A DNA stretch of 64,000 bases from Caballeronia peredens (GTDB taxonomy: Bacteria > Pseudomonadota > Gammaproteobacteria > Burkholderiales > Burkholderiaceae): positions 186,001-250,000 of the forward strand of contig FCOH02000007.1 in assembly GCA_001544595.2 (NCBI GenBank). Direction: 5' to 3'. The notes under the pieces are model-generated. The model was not told where the DNA came from. It did not search any database and was given only the letters and a program-made list of their open reading frames with translations. A program made the position numbers and the translations under genes. This document shows, one piece after another, positions 52,518-61,277 of this stretch; the first letter of the stretch is position 1, and every line of letters begins with the position of its first letter.

Positions 52518-53897
52518 TCACGAAGTATCCGTGAATATCGCCGTAACGATCACGCCGCGATCAGGATGATCGCGTTGCGCCAGCGCGATTTCTCCGCGAT
52601 GTGCCTGCACGATTTCCTTCGCGATCGATAATCCCAGCCCGGTTCCTTCCGTGTCGGCGGACGCACGATAAAACGGCTCGAACACGCGACTGCGCGCTTC
52701 CGCGGGAATGCCCGGGCCGTCGTCGGAAACGGTAAGCGTGACGCGCTGCGCATCGCGCGTGACGGCGACCGTCACATGCCCGCCTGGCTGCGTATAGCGA
52801 ATCGCATTTTCGGCGACGTTGTAGACGAGCGCCGACAACAACCCTTCATGTCCGATGATCCACGCCGATTCGACCAGTTCCGCGCCGAGGTCGATCTCGC
52901 GCTTCTGCGCGAACATCGCGAGGTCCTCGACGACATCCTGAGCGATCGCGGCAAGATCGACCTTCTGCTTCGCGAGTTGCGCGTAATCGGCGGCTTCGGC
53001 CTGCGCGAGCAACAGCAGCTTGTTCGTGAGGCCGACCATCGAGCGATTGCTTCGCTGCATCGCCGCGAGCGCCTCATTCAGCGATGGCTCCATCCCGCCA
53101 TGCTGCCGCGCGAACTGCAGTTGCGTCGCCAACAGCGTGAGCGGCGTGCGCAACTGATGCGCCGCGTCCGCGATGAAGCGCCGCTGCGCCGCCACCTGAA
53201 GCGAAAGCCGCGCGATGCACTGATTGATCGCCTCGACGATCGGCCGCAATTCCGTGTGCAATCGCTCGACGCGCAAGGGCTCAAGCTGCATCGGATCGCG
53301 GTCCATCACTTCTTTCTTCACCTTCAGGAGCGGCCGCAATTCGAACGTCAGTCCGATGCACGCGAGCGCCACCGCGAGCAGCACCATCTCGATCTGCCGC
53401 ACGAGTTGCGGACGCCAGAGTTCGCGCACCATCGCATCGCGCGAGGCCTGCGTCTTGCCGACCGAGACGAGCACGCGGCGTATCGCGCCGTTGTCGTACA
53501 TCTGCCGCACGAAGCCGACGGCACGAATCGCCTTACCGTGCAGGTCGGCATCGTAGTACAGCGGGGTATCGTGAAGCGCGCTTTCCGGCCCTTGCGGAAA
53601 ATCGGGCGCGCCCGCGAGCAGACGGCCATCGTCGACGCTCACGTTGTAGAAAACCTGATCGCCCTGCGGCGACGCGAATACTTCGAGCGCCGCCGGCGGA
53701 ATATCGACGAGCAATCTGCCGTCCGACCACTCCACTTCGCCCGCGATCATCCGCGCCGATGCGAGCAGCGTGTTCTCCTGCACGAGATCCGCGGTGTGAC
53801 GCGCGTTGTCGTAGGCGGCCTTGCCGGTCACGAACACGTAGATCGCGAGCGGCACGAGCAGCCACCACAGAAGGCGCACGCGCAGGCTATTGGTCAT
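52518..53897 (-). CDS. TctE/QseC-like sensor histidine kinase
   Basis: 459 residues from the ATG at 53897, overlapping the response regulator by 11 bases. There are two N-terminal transmembrane helices (LLWWLLVPLAIYVFVTG and VLLAVALACIGLTF) flanking a roughly 150-residue periplasmic sensor. The phosphorylated His247 is in DAAHQLRTPL. HATPase_c motifs are NVAENAIRY, SDDGPGIP and GLGLSIAKEIV. TctE-type kinases control tricarboxylate or organic-anion transporters, fitting the divergent ABC transporter. Signal unknown. Confidence 0.92.
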   Translation of the reverse strand: MTNSLRVRLLWWLLVPLAIYVFVTGKAAYDNARHTADLVQENTLLASARMIAGEVEWSDGRLLVDIPPAALEVFASPQGDQVFYNVSVDDGRLLAGAPDFPQGPESALHDTPLYYDADLHGKAIRAVGFVRQMYDNGAIRRVLVSVGKTQASRDAMVRELWRPQLVRQIEMVLLAVALACIGLTFELRPLLKVKKEVMDRDPMQLEPLRVERLHTELRPIVEAINQCIARLSLQVAAQRRFIADAAHQLRTPLTLLATQLQFARQHGGMEPSLNEALAAMQRSNRSMVGLTNKLLLLAQAEAADYAQLAKQKVDLAAIAQDVVEDLAMFAQKREIDLGAELVESAWIIGHEGLLSALVYNVAENAIRYTQPGGHVTVAVTRDAQRVTLTVSDDGPGIPAEARSRVFEPFYRASADTEGTGLGLSIAKEIVQAHRGEIALAQRDHPDRGVIVTAIFTDTS

Positions 53898-54564
53898 CGT
53901 CCTTCTTGCGCAGCAGATAGCCGAGCCCGCGCAGCGTGACGATCGCGGCCGAACTGCCGTCGAGCTTCTTGCGCAGCCGCGACACGTAGATTTCGAGCGC
54001 GTCCTCGCTTGGGCTGTCTTCGTGCGTGAAGATCGCATCGAGCAGCGACGCCTTCGACACCGTCTTGCCGAGACGCAGGATCAGCGCTTCGAGCACGCTG
54101 CGCTCGCGCGGCGTCACGTTGAGCGGCGCGCCCTTCAGCGTGAACTGGCGCGTGTCGATATCGAACACGAGATCGCCGCACGCGACCTCGTTCGCCGTCG
54201 ACGACGTGCGCCGCCGGATCATCACTTTCACGCGCGCGACGAGTTCGCGCACTTCGAACGGCTTGACCAGATAATCGTCGGCGCCCGCGCCGAGCAGTTC
54301 CACTTTTTCATCGATCGAACCGCTCGCCGTGAGGATCATCACCGGCGTCGCGTCGCCGCGCTGACGCAGCCGCCGCAGCACGTTCTTGCCGGAAAGCCGC
54401 GGCAGATTGAGGTCGAGCAACACGACATCGTAATGATTCGTGCGCAGGAGATGATCGGCGGATTCGCCGTCCTGCACCGCTTCGAGCGCGAACGACTCCC
54501 GCTCCAGCATCTTCGCGAGCCAGAGCGAGAGCGTCGGATTGTCTTCGATCAGGAGCAGCTTCAT
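53887..54564 (-). CDS. OmpR-family response regulator (TctD/QseB-like)
   Basis: 225 residues from the ATG at 54564. The receiver has LLLIEDNP, phospho-acceptor Asp51 (LLDLNLPRLSG) and Lys in DDYLVKPFE. The C-terminal winged helix is TPRERSVLEALILRLGKTVSK followed by EIYVSRLRKKL. It overlaps the sensor kinase by 11 bases and is divergent from the NitT/TauT ABC operon at 54758, its probable target. Confidence 0.93.
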   Translation of the reverse strand: MKLLLIEDNPTLSLWLAKMLERESFALEAVQDGESADHLLRTNHYDVVLLDLNLPRLSGKNVLRRLRQRGDATPVMILTASGSIDEKVELLGAGADDYLVKPFEVRELVARVKVMIRRRTSSTANEVACGDLVFDIDTRQFTLKGAPLNVTPRERSVLEALILRLGKTVSKASLLDAIFTHEDSPSEDALEIYVSRLRKKLDGSSAAIVTLRGLGYLLRKKDDDQ

Positions 54565-54757
54565 GGCGGTCGTGCGCTCGTTTGCGGCATAGCGCGCGAT
54601 TGTAGGGCGTCTGGCCGCGCGCGGGCGCATCGGGTTAACACCCATGATTTGCCATCGGGGCCGAAAGCTGGCAGAAGGTTTCGCCTTCCTATAATCGCCG
54701 CACACATTCGAAAAGCGGGCCTCGCATCCACGAAGGCCCAGATCAAGGAGACTCCTG

Positions 54758-55774
54758 ATGCGTACTCTGCGCCAGATCGCTGCTGTATCCGGTATTGCCT
54801 TCGCACTCGCGGCCGCTTCCGCGTCCGCTCACGCCGAGAAGATTTCCATCATGGTCGGCGGCGCCACCAAGATCATCTACCTGCCCGCGAAGCTGACCGA
54901 ACAGCTCGGCTATTTCAAGGACGAAGGGCTCGATGTCGAAATCCTCTCGCAGCCCGCCGGCGTCGATGCCGAGAACGAGCTGCTTGCCGGCGCGGTGCAA
55001 GGCGTCGTCGGCTTCTACGATCACACCATCGACTTGCAGAGCAAGGGCAAGGAAGTGCAGGCCCTCGTGATCTTCGGCCAGGTGCCGGGCGAAGTGGAAA
55101 TGGTCTCGACCAAGGCCGCCGACAAAGTCAAGAGCATGGCCGACGTGAAGGGCAAGACGCTCGGCGTGACGGGCCTCGGATCGTCGACGAGCTTTCTCAC
55201 GCAATATCTCGCGCAGCGCGCGGGCGTCTCCTCGAAGGAATACACGCTGCTGCCGGTGGGCGCGGACGCGAGCTTCATCGCAGCGATCAAGCAGGAGCGC
55301 ATCGATGCCGGCATGACCACCGAGCCGACCGTCTCGCAGCTGATCAAGACCGGCGAAGCGAAGGTGCTCGTCGACATGCGCACGCTCGAAGGCACGCGCG
55401 CCGCGCTCGGCGGCACGTATCCCGCGTCGAGCTTCTATGTGCAGCGCGCCTGGGCGGAATCGCACAAGGCGGACGCCGCGAAGCTCTCGCGCGCGTTCGC
55501 GAAGACGCTGAATTTCATCGCGACGCACAGCGCGGAACAGATCACGGAAAAGATGCCGAAGGACTATTACGCGAAGAACAAGAACCTGTACGTGGCCGCG
55601 CTGAAGGCTTCGCTGCCGATGTTCACCAAGGACGGCAAGATGCCCGCCGATGGTCCGGACACCGTTCTGAAGGTGCTCTCCGCGTTCAATCCTTCGGTGA
55701 AGGGCAAGCATATCGACCTCGCGCGCACGTATTCGAACGAATATCTGTCGGGCACGGCGACGGCATCCAAGTGA
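54758..55774 (+). CDS. ABC transporter substrate-binding protein (NitT/TauT, NMT1-like)
   Basis: 338 residues with a Sec signal peptide (residues 1-26, cleavage after SAHA). The mature protein has the SsuA/TauA/NMT1 fold: YLPAKLTEQLGYFKDEGLDV, then GVTGLGSSTSFLTQYL and DAGMTTEPTVSQLIKTG. Such proteins bind sulfonates, nitrate, pyrimidines or aromatic acids. AAGGAGACTCCTG precedes the ATG. It is the first gene of a complete ABC operon divergent from a TctDE-like system. Ligand unknown. Confidence 0.92.
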   Translation: MRTLRQIAAVSGIAFALAAASASAHAEKISIMVGGATKIIYLPAKLTEQLGYFKDEGLDVEILSQPAGVDAENELLAGAVQGVVGFYDHTIDLQSKGKEVQALVIFGQVPGEVEMVSTKAADKVKSMADVKGKTLGVTGLGSSTSFLTQYLAQRAGVSSKEYTLLPVGADASFIAAIKQERIDAGMTTEPTVSQLIKTGEAKVLVDMRTLEGTRAALGGTYPASSFYVQRAWAESHKADAAKLSRAFAKTLNFIATHSAEQITEKMPKDYYAKNKNLYVAALKASLPMFTKDGKMPADGPDTVLKVLSAFNPSVKGKHIDLARTYSNEYLSGTATASK

Positions 55775-55785
55775 GGCGCGACGCA

Positions 55786-56583
55786 ATGACCGCAATCAAT
55801 CAGACAGGCACGCCCGCAATCGAACTGCGTAACGTCTCGTGCCGCTTCGTCTCGCCGGACGGCAAGGCCACGGTCGCGCTGCGCGAGTTCAGCATGTCGG
55901 TGGCGCGGGGCGAGTTCGTGGCGATCGTCGGCCCGACGGGCTGCGGCAAGTCCACGACGCTCAGCATGATCACCGGCCTGCTCAAGCCGACGACGGGCGA
56001 AGTGCGCGTGATGGGCCAGCCGGTCGACGGCATCGATCCGCGCATCGGCTTCGTATTTCAGGCCGATGCCGTGTTTCCGTGGCGCTCGGTGCTCGACAAC
56101 GTCGCGGCCGGTCCGCTCTATCGCGGCCGCTCGAAGTCCGCGGCCTACGACGAAGCCAACGAATGGCTGCGCCGCGTCGGCCTCGACAAGTTCGGCAAGC
56201 ACTATCCGCATCAGTTGTCGGGCGGCATGCGAAAGCGCGTGGCGCTCGCGCAGACGTTCATCAACAAGCCGGAAATCCTGTTGATGGACGAGCCGTTCTC
56301 CGCGCTCGACATGCAGACGCGCACGCTGATGCAGGACGAGTTGCTGCAACTGTGGTCGGCGAACGCGGGCTCGGTCGTGTTCGTCACGCACGATCTCGAA
56401 GAGGCAATCGCGCTGGCTGACCGCGTGTTCGTGCTGACCGCGCGCCCCGCGACGCTCAAGAAGGTCTACGAAATCGACCTGCCGCGTCCGCGCATCACGT
56501 CGGAAATTCGCTATCACCCGCACTTCATCGAAATTTCGCGCGATATCTGGCACGACCTGCGCGAAGAAGTGCAGATCGGTTGA
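55786..56583 (+). CDS. ABC transporter ATP-binding protein (SsuB/TauB type)
   Basis: 265 residues. Walker A is GPTGCGKST, the signature is LSGGMRKRVALAQTF, Walker B is ILLMDEPFSALD, and the H-loop is FVTHDLEEAI. It energises uptake of the ligand bound by the upstream protein. It lies 11 bases after the binding-protein gene and 24 before the permease, so the three are co-transcribed. Confidence 0.95.
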   Translation: MTAINQTGTPAIELRNVSCRFVSPDGKATVALREFSMSVARGEFVAIVGPTGCGKSTTLSMITGLLKPTTGEVRVMGQPVDGIDPRIGFVFQADAVFPWRSVLDNVAAGPLYRGRSKSAAYDEANEWLRRVGLDKFGKHYPHQLSGGMRKRVALAQTFINKPEILLMDEPFSALDMQTRTLMQDELLQLWSANAGSVVFVTHDLEEAIALADRVFVLTARPATLKKVYEIDLPRPRITSEIRYHPHFIEISRDIWHDLREEVQIG

Positions 56584-56607
56584 ACCCGTTCGAGAGGAAC
56601 CTTACAC

Positions 56608-57468
56608 ATGTCAACGCCCCAACAAGCGATGCCCGCGGGCATCGATCCCGGCACGCTCGCGCAAGTCGAACGTGAAGCGCGAAAGCGCATCAAGCAGCGC
56701 CACGCGCTCGTCATCGGATTGCGGATCGCGGTGCTCGTTTTCGTGCTCGGCGGCTGGGAACTCTCCGCGCGTCTTCACTGGATCGACCCGTTCTTCTTCT
56801 CGATGCCCTCCGCCATCTTCGATCAGATAGTGGAATGGTTCGTCGAGGGCTCCTCGCAAGGGCCGCTGCTCACGCAAGTCTGGGTCACGCTCGAAGAGAC
56901 GGTGCTCGGCTTTCTGATCGGCTCCGTGGCGGGCGTGATCTGCGGCATCGTGCTCGGCCGCAACAAGCTTTTGTCGGATGTGTTCAGTCTTTATATCAAG
57001 ATCGCCAACTCGATTCCGCGCGTCGTGCTCGGCTCGGTGTTCGTGATCGCGCTCGGTCTCGGCATGGCGTCGAAAGTGGCGCTCGCGGTCGTGATGGTGT
57101 TTTTCGTCGTGTTCGCGAATGCGTTTCAGGGCGTGCGCGAAGCGGATCGCTACATGATCGCGAATGCACAGATTCTCGGCGCGTCGCGTCGTCAGGTGAC
57201 AACCTCGGTGGTGATTCCGTCCGCGCTTTCGTGGATTCTCGCGAGCCTGCACGTGAGCTTCGGCTTCGCGCTGGTCGGCGCGGTGGTCGGCGAGTTTCTC
57301 GGTTCGAAGCAAGGCATCGGCTTGCTGATCTCGACGGCGCAAGGCGCGTTCAACGCAAGCGGCGTGTTCGCCGCGATGATCGTGCTCGCGGTCGTTGCGC
57401 TCGCGGCAGACTACTTGCTGACGGCGGTCGAGCAGCGCTTGCTGAAGTGGCGGCCCACGGCGAATTGA
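56608..57468 (+). CDS. ABC transporter permease (SsuC/TauC type)
   Basis: 286 residues with six transmembrane helices and the cytoplasmic coupling segment EADRYMIANAQILGASRRQ, the EAA motif of this family. It forms the homodimeric channel of the NitT/TauT transporter with the ATPase just upstream. AGAGGAAC precedes the ATG. A strong terminator follows, so the ABC operon ends here. Confidence 0.93.
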   Translation: MSTPQQAMPAGIDPGTLAQVEREARKRIKQRHALVIGLRIAVLVFVLGGWELSARLHWIDPFFFSMPSAIFDQIVEWFVEGSSQGPLLTQVWVTLEETVLGFLIGSVAGVICGIVLGRNKLLSDVFSLYIKIANSIPRVVLGSVFVIALGLGMASKVALAVVMVFFVVFANAFQGVREADRYMIANAQILGASRRQVTTSVVIPSALSWILASLHVSFGFALVGAVVGEFLGSKQGIGLLISTAQGAFNASGVFAAMIVLAVVALAADYLLTAVEQRLLKWRPTAN

Positions 57469-57490
57469 TGCATTTCTGACTGTGGCGACA

Positions 57491-57529
57491 ACAAACCCCG
57501 CACGGAAACACGCGGGGTTTGTCGTTTTT
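57491..57529 (+). terminator. Rho-independent terminator of the ABC operon
   Basis: An 11-bp perfect stem ACAAACCCCGC / GCGGGGTTTGT with a 10-nt loop, followed by CGTTTTT. It ends the plus-strand ABC operon just before the convergent lipoprotein gene (stop at 57535). Confidence 0.9.
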
Positions 57530-57534
57530 GGCGC

Positions 57535-57867
57535 TCAGCGCGTGCCGAGCGTGCGCGCGCGATCCAGGCTGCACGGCGCGTGCTCGCTGAAGATCACGCG
57601 TCGCTGGTTGTTGAAGTAGATTGCGTAACGATCGGCGCCAAACTTGCCGAAACCGTATTCGCTGCATTCGGAATAAACCGGTCCCCAGTTGTCGTCGGGC
57701 GGGCCGATGCGGTCGATAATATCGTCCTTCGTCATGCCGATGCGCACCCGGCTCATGACCTCTTTCGGATCCGGATCGCGGTGGATCGCGCAGCCGGCAA
57801 GCAGAGAGAAAAGACAGAAAACGGTCACTACAAGGCGCGGTTTCGGATGGGACATCGCTTCGGTCAC
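57535..57867 (-). CDS. Small lipoprotein, BamE-like fold
   Basis: 110 residues (start at 57867, or M5 at 57855). A type II signal ends at the lipobox LAGC. The mature part has VRIGMTKDDIIDRIGPPDDNW, similar to the SmpA/OmlA (BamE) repeat, where a Gly-Met/Thr-x-x-(E/D)-x-(V/I) pattern folds against the membrane face. It carries a Tyr/Phe-rich segment. It may assist outer-membrane protein assembly or be an orphan lipoprotein; the similarity is short, so the assignment is tentative. Confidence 0.75.
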   Translation of the reverse strand: MTEAMSHPKPRLVVTVFCLFSLLAGCAIHRDPDPKEVMSRVRIGMTKDDIIDRIGPPDDNWGPVYSECSEYGFGKFGADRYAIYFNNQRRVIFSEHAPCSLDRARTLGTR

Positions 57868-57944
57868 GGGGGAAAACCCGCAGAGTATCCGCGCGCGACG
57901 CGTCGCTCAATCGCCCCAGTCCGAAACTGCGGCGCGAGATTCGC

Positions 57945-58712
57945 TCAGACGATTCGCGAGCCGGACCGCGTGCGCCGCCGCATCACTTCCGCCACGCCGA
58001 TGCACGCAGCCAGCCACGCGCCGCCCGACGCGAACCCGCCGACCACGTCGCCGGGGAAATGCACGCCCATCACGACGCGGCTCGTGCCGATCGCCAGCAC
58101 GATGAAACACGCCAGCGCGACGATCAGCGGATCCCAGCGCGTCGGCGCGAGGCGCAGCAACACATACGCGCACATGCCGTAACAGACGATCGAACCGAAC
58201 GTGTGCCCGCTCGGAAACGCGAAGCTTTCGGGCAGCGGAACCGTCGAGCCGGTGGGACGGTCGCGGCGCATCATCGCCTTGAGCGCCTGATTGAGCAGAC
58301 CGCCCGCGCTCGTGACCGCCGCGAAATATACGGCGAGTCCGAACCGGCGTGTCAGAACGAGCGCCGCGCACATGAACGCGCAAAGCAGCGCGAGCAACGG
58401 CGGGTCGCCGAGATGCGTCACGTACGCGAACCATCGGGCGGCCGGTGCGGGCGTGCCGTCGCGCACGGCGTCGAGCAAAAGCTGATCCGCCGATGAAAAC
58501 GCCGAGCCGTGCGCGATGCGCATCGCGATTGCGACGTACACGGACACGCCAAGCGCGACCGGCACGAGCGCCGCGAACGCGACGGCCGCGGCGGAAGCAC
58601 GGGCTTCGCGCGCCGACCATCGCCACGCGCAGGCCGCCGCGACGGGAACGGCGAGCAGCACGATCGCGATGATCGCCATCGCGTGGCGCTGCGCGAGCGC
58701 GATGTAATCCAT
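57945..58712 (-). CDS. PAP2-superfamily membrane phosphatase
   Basis: 255 residues with six hydrophobic segments. The PAP2 catalytic triplet is complete: KAMMRRDRP (Lys-x6-Arg-Pro), PSGHTFGS and SRVVMGVHFPGDVVGG with the second His. It dephosphorylates lipid phosphates such as undecaprenyl pyrophosphate or phosphatidic acid, probably with the active site facing the periplasm. It follows a phosphopantetheinyl-transferase-like gene (39-base gap) on the same strand. Confidence 0.93.
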   Translation of the reverse strand: MDYIALAQRHAMAIIAIVLLAVPVAAACAWRWSAREARASAAAVAFAALVPVALGVSVYVAIAMRIAHGSAFSSADQLLLDAVRDGTPAPAARWFAYVTHLGDPPLLALLCAFMCAALVLTRRFGLAVYFAAVTSAGGLLNQALKAMMRRDRPTGSTVPLPESFAFPSGHTFGSIVCYGMCAYVLLRLAPTRWDPLIVALACFIVLAIGTSRVVMGVHFPGDVVGGFASGGAWLAACIGVAEVMRRRTRSGSRIV

Positions 58713-58751
58713 GTGACGGTTCTCCGATGTTTGTGCCGCGCGCGCACGAAC

Positions 58752-59498
58752 TCACGTCGCGAGCGCGCGCCCTTCCGCTTCGAGCGAGCGCTCCCAGCCG
58801 AACGCCTGCACGTGCGCGACGGACCGGTCCACGGCAAGCACGCCGCATATGTCGCCGGGCATCGGCAGCGTGAGGCCTTGCCATTGCGGCCGGCCATCGG
58901 CTTCGCGTGTTTCGCCGCGTTCCGCGCGCGCCCGGCCGATCCGCGCCGCCTCGCTCCACAGCGCATTCCGGGCGACGACATCGTGCGGTCCGGCCGGCTC
59001 GACGGCCACGCCAAGCCCTATTCTCACCGATGCCACCGCAATCACGATCCAAATGCCCGAATACGCGACATCGACATGGATCGCGCCCTCGTCGCGCGGA
59101 TTCGTCACCACGATGCGGTCGTCGGGCTGGTCTTCGACATTCACGTCGTTCGGCGTGCAGTCGAACATATGCGAGAGCACGAGCCGCAAGGTCGCGCGCG
59201 CGACGCTGAAGCGCCGTCCGAGCGCGGAATTCGGATGCAGCCGCGCGCGTCTGCGCTCCGCTACCGAGAGCCAGTTGCCGATATTGGACGCCGACGCGAA
59301 GCGGAACTCGCTCGGCACAAGCCACAGACAGACTTCGCCCGGCGCGGGCGGCGCGTGGACCCGCACGCGCGCCTTGGCGAGATCGTAGTGATGCCAGGCG
59401 GCATCGGTGGCGCGATGAATGGACGTGCGATCGGTGGCGGGCATGCGCGTCGAGCGGGACTGCGGCGCGCGAGCCGCACGCGCCGAAACGCTCCGCAT
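58752..59498 (-). CDS. 4'-phosphopantetheinyl-transferase-like protein with altered active site
   Basis: 248 residues from the ATG at 59498; the ATG at 59444 is an alternative, and no good Shine-Dalgarno marks either. The Sfp-like layout is visible (NWLSVAERRRARLHPN, RRFSVARATLRLVLSH, then DVAYSGIWIVIAVAS). The Mg-binding GVDxE motif reads GVAVE, with Ala165 where Asp is needed and Glu167 kept, and the SHS His is Tyr146. It may have lost transferase activity, or use another cofactor arrangement. It lies upstream of a PAP2 phosphatase on the same strand. No carrier-protein gene is nearby. Confidence 0.72.
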   Translation of the reverse strand: MRSVSARAARAPQSRSTRMPATDRTSIHRATDAAWHHYDLAKARVRVHAPPAPGEVCLWLVPSEFRFASASNIGNWLSVAERRRARLHPNSALGRRFSVARATLRLVLSHMFDCTPNDVNVEDQPDDRIVVTNPRDEGAIHVDVAYSGIWIVIAVASVRIGLGVAVEPAGPHDVVARNALWSEAARIGRARAERGETREADGRPQWQGLTLPMPGDICGVLAVDRSVAHVQAFGWERSLEAEGRALAT

Positions 59499-59713
59499 TC
59501 AGGGAGAAAGAACCATTTTCGGACGACAACCTTATGGGACGCTTAGGAAATTGTAAGCCGCGCGTATTCGTCAAAAATTGAAACAATCCGCCTACGGGTC
59601 AACCCCGAGTTGAGCTTTCTTCAACGCCGCCCTCAAAAATCCTCGATTCCTCCTTGCGCGACGCCCGCCGCAGAATTCCTCCATCTTCAACGTGACGCAA
59701 AGGACTGGAGTTC

Positions 59714-60226
59714 ATGGAAAGGAATCTCTTCATCGGCGAAGGCTTCGAAGGCCCGGGCGTGAATCTCGCCCACATCAACGTGCTGGTCGGACCGCGCAAC
59801 GGTCCCGCCGGTCAGGCGTTCGCGACCGCACTGGCGACGCCGTCCGCCGGTCACGCGCCGTTCGTCGTGATCGCGCAGCCGGGCGTGCCGACCAAGCCGC
59901 TCACGCTGTACGTCAACAAGGCGCAGATCGACGGCGATTTCCACGGCAACGCCACGTGGGGCGCGTCGCAGGCGGGCATCGCGAAGGCGGTCGCCGAGTC
60001 GCTCGAAAACGGCACGCTGCCGCCCGAAGCCGAAAACGACTGGGTTGTCGTGTCGGCGAACTGGGTCAATCCGAAAACCGACGATCTCGATGCCGTCTTC
60101 GAGAACAACTATCGCGCGTGCAAGAACGCGATCATCGCCGCGATGGAAGGCCTGCCGCGCAAGGACGCCGTGTTCAAGGCCGCGCGCGACGTCTCGAATC
60201 CGTTCTACACGCCGAAGGCGCGCTGA
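59714..60226 (+). CDS. Formaldehyde-activating-enzyme (Fae) family protein with catalytic His retained
   Basis: 170 residues. It has the Fae start GEGFEGPGVNLAHINVLVGP, with His20 at the catalytic His position (aligned with His22 in M. extorquens, recalled), and FATALATPSAGH. The C-terminal conserved block is weaker (NYRACKNAIIAAME instead of NYEATKLSIQRA). No H4MPT pathway genes are close. It begins an operon with an aldo/keto reductase, an aldehyde dehydrogenase and an MFS gene, so it probably handles formaldehyde or a related carbonyl from a substrate degraded by them. Substrate is inferred. Confidence 0.78.
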   Translation: MERNLFIGEGFEGPGVNLAHINVLVGPRNGPAGQAFATALATPSAGHAPFVVIAQPGVPTKPLTLYVNKAQIDGDFHGNATWGASQAGIAKAVAESLENGTLPPEAENDWVVVSANWVNPKTDDLDAVFENNYRACKNAIIAAMEGLPRKDAVFKAARDVSNPFYTPKAR

Positions 60227-60239
60227 GGAGCCGGTGCAA

Positions 60240-61277
60240 ATGGAATACGTACGTCTCGGCCAGTCCGGCCTCAAGGTTTCGCGCCTGTGCCTCGGCACGA
60301 TGAACATGGGCACGCCGCAATGGAAACCGTGGATCTTCGATGAAGCGCAGAGTGAGCCGATCGTGCGCCACGCGCTCGACGCGGGCGTGAACTTCATCGA
60401 TCTCGCGGATTTCTACTCGACGGGCGTCGGCGAAGAAGTCGTCGGCCGCATTCTGAAGCGGCTCGCGCGCCGCGAGGAAGTCGTCGTGACGACCAAGGTC
60501 GGCTACGACATGGCGAGCCATCCGAACGCGGGCGGCCATTCGCGCAAACACATCATGGACGGCATCGACGGGTCGCTGGCGCGCCTCGGTATGGATTACG
60601 TCGATATCTACATGCTGCATTACTTCGACGTGAACACGCCCGTCGAAGAAACGATGGGCGCGCTCGACGACATCGTGCGCGCGGGCAAGGCGCGCTACAT
60701 CGGCGTATCGACGATGTACACGTGGCAGTTCGCGAAGATCATGCAGGCGTGCGAGCGCCACGGCTGGCACAAGCCGATCAACATGCAGCTGCAACTGAAC
60801 GCCGCGTATCGCGAGGAAGAGCGCGAGATGATTCCGTACTGCATCGATCAGGGCGTCGGCGTCTCGGTGTTCAGCCCGCTTGCACGCGGCCTGCTCACGT
60901 CGGATGCGAAATCCACGCGCAATCAGACCGATTTCTTCACCGCGCAGATGTACGGCGATCGGGCGTCGCAGGAGATGGCGGCATCGGTGGCGCGCGTGGC
61001 GGCGCGGCGCGGCGTGCCGGCGGCGCAGATCGCGCAGGCGTGGGTGCTGAGCCGGCCGGGCGTGTCGAGCATGCTCGTCGGCGCGGACTCGGCGGCACAG
61101 TTCGACAGCGCACTCGCCGCGCTCGACACGAAGCTCGACGCCGACGAACTGCACGAACTCGATCGCAACTACACGCCGTGCGATCTGATCAACGACTACA
61201 CGGCGGGACGGCGCATCGCGCGCGAGGCGCGTGCCGCGCAAGGTGTCTTCGAAAACGCACTGGAGCGCGCGGCATGA
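60240..61277 (+). CDS. Aldo/keto reductase
   Basis: 345 residues, (beta/alpha)8 AKR. The catalytic tetrad is Asp54, Tyr59 (FIDLADFYS), Lys86 (TTKVGYD) and His127 (YMLHYFD), and the NADPH-binding C-terminal region has SRPGVSSMLVGADS. It is of the YakC/AKR11-13-like type reducing aldehydes or oxidising aryl alcohols with NADP(H). It lies 13 bases after the Fae-like gene and overlaps the aldehyde dehydrogenase start (ATGA). Confidence 0.92.
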   Translation: MEYVRLGQSGLKVSRLCLGTMNMGTPQWKPWIFDEAQSEPIVRHALDAGVNFIDLADFYSTGVGEEVVGRILKRLARREEVVVTTKVGYDMASHPNAGGHSRKHIMDGIDGSLARLGMDYVDIYMLHYFDVNTPVEETMGALDDIVRAGKARYIGVSTMYTWQFAKIMQACERHGWHKPINMQLQLNAAYREEEREMIPYCIDQGVGVSVFSPLARGLLTSDAKSTRNQTDFFTAQMYGDRASQEMAASVARVAARRGVPAAQIAQAWVLSRPGVSSMLVGADSAAQFDSALAALDTKLDADELHELDRNYTPCDLINDYTAGRRIAREARAAQGVFENALERAA

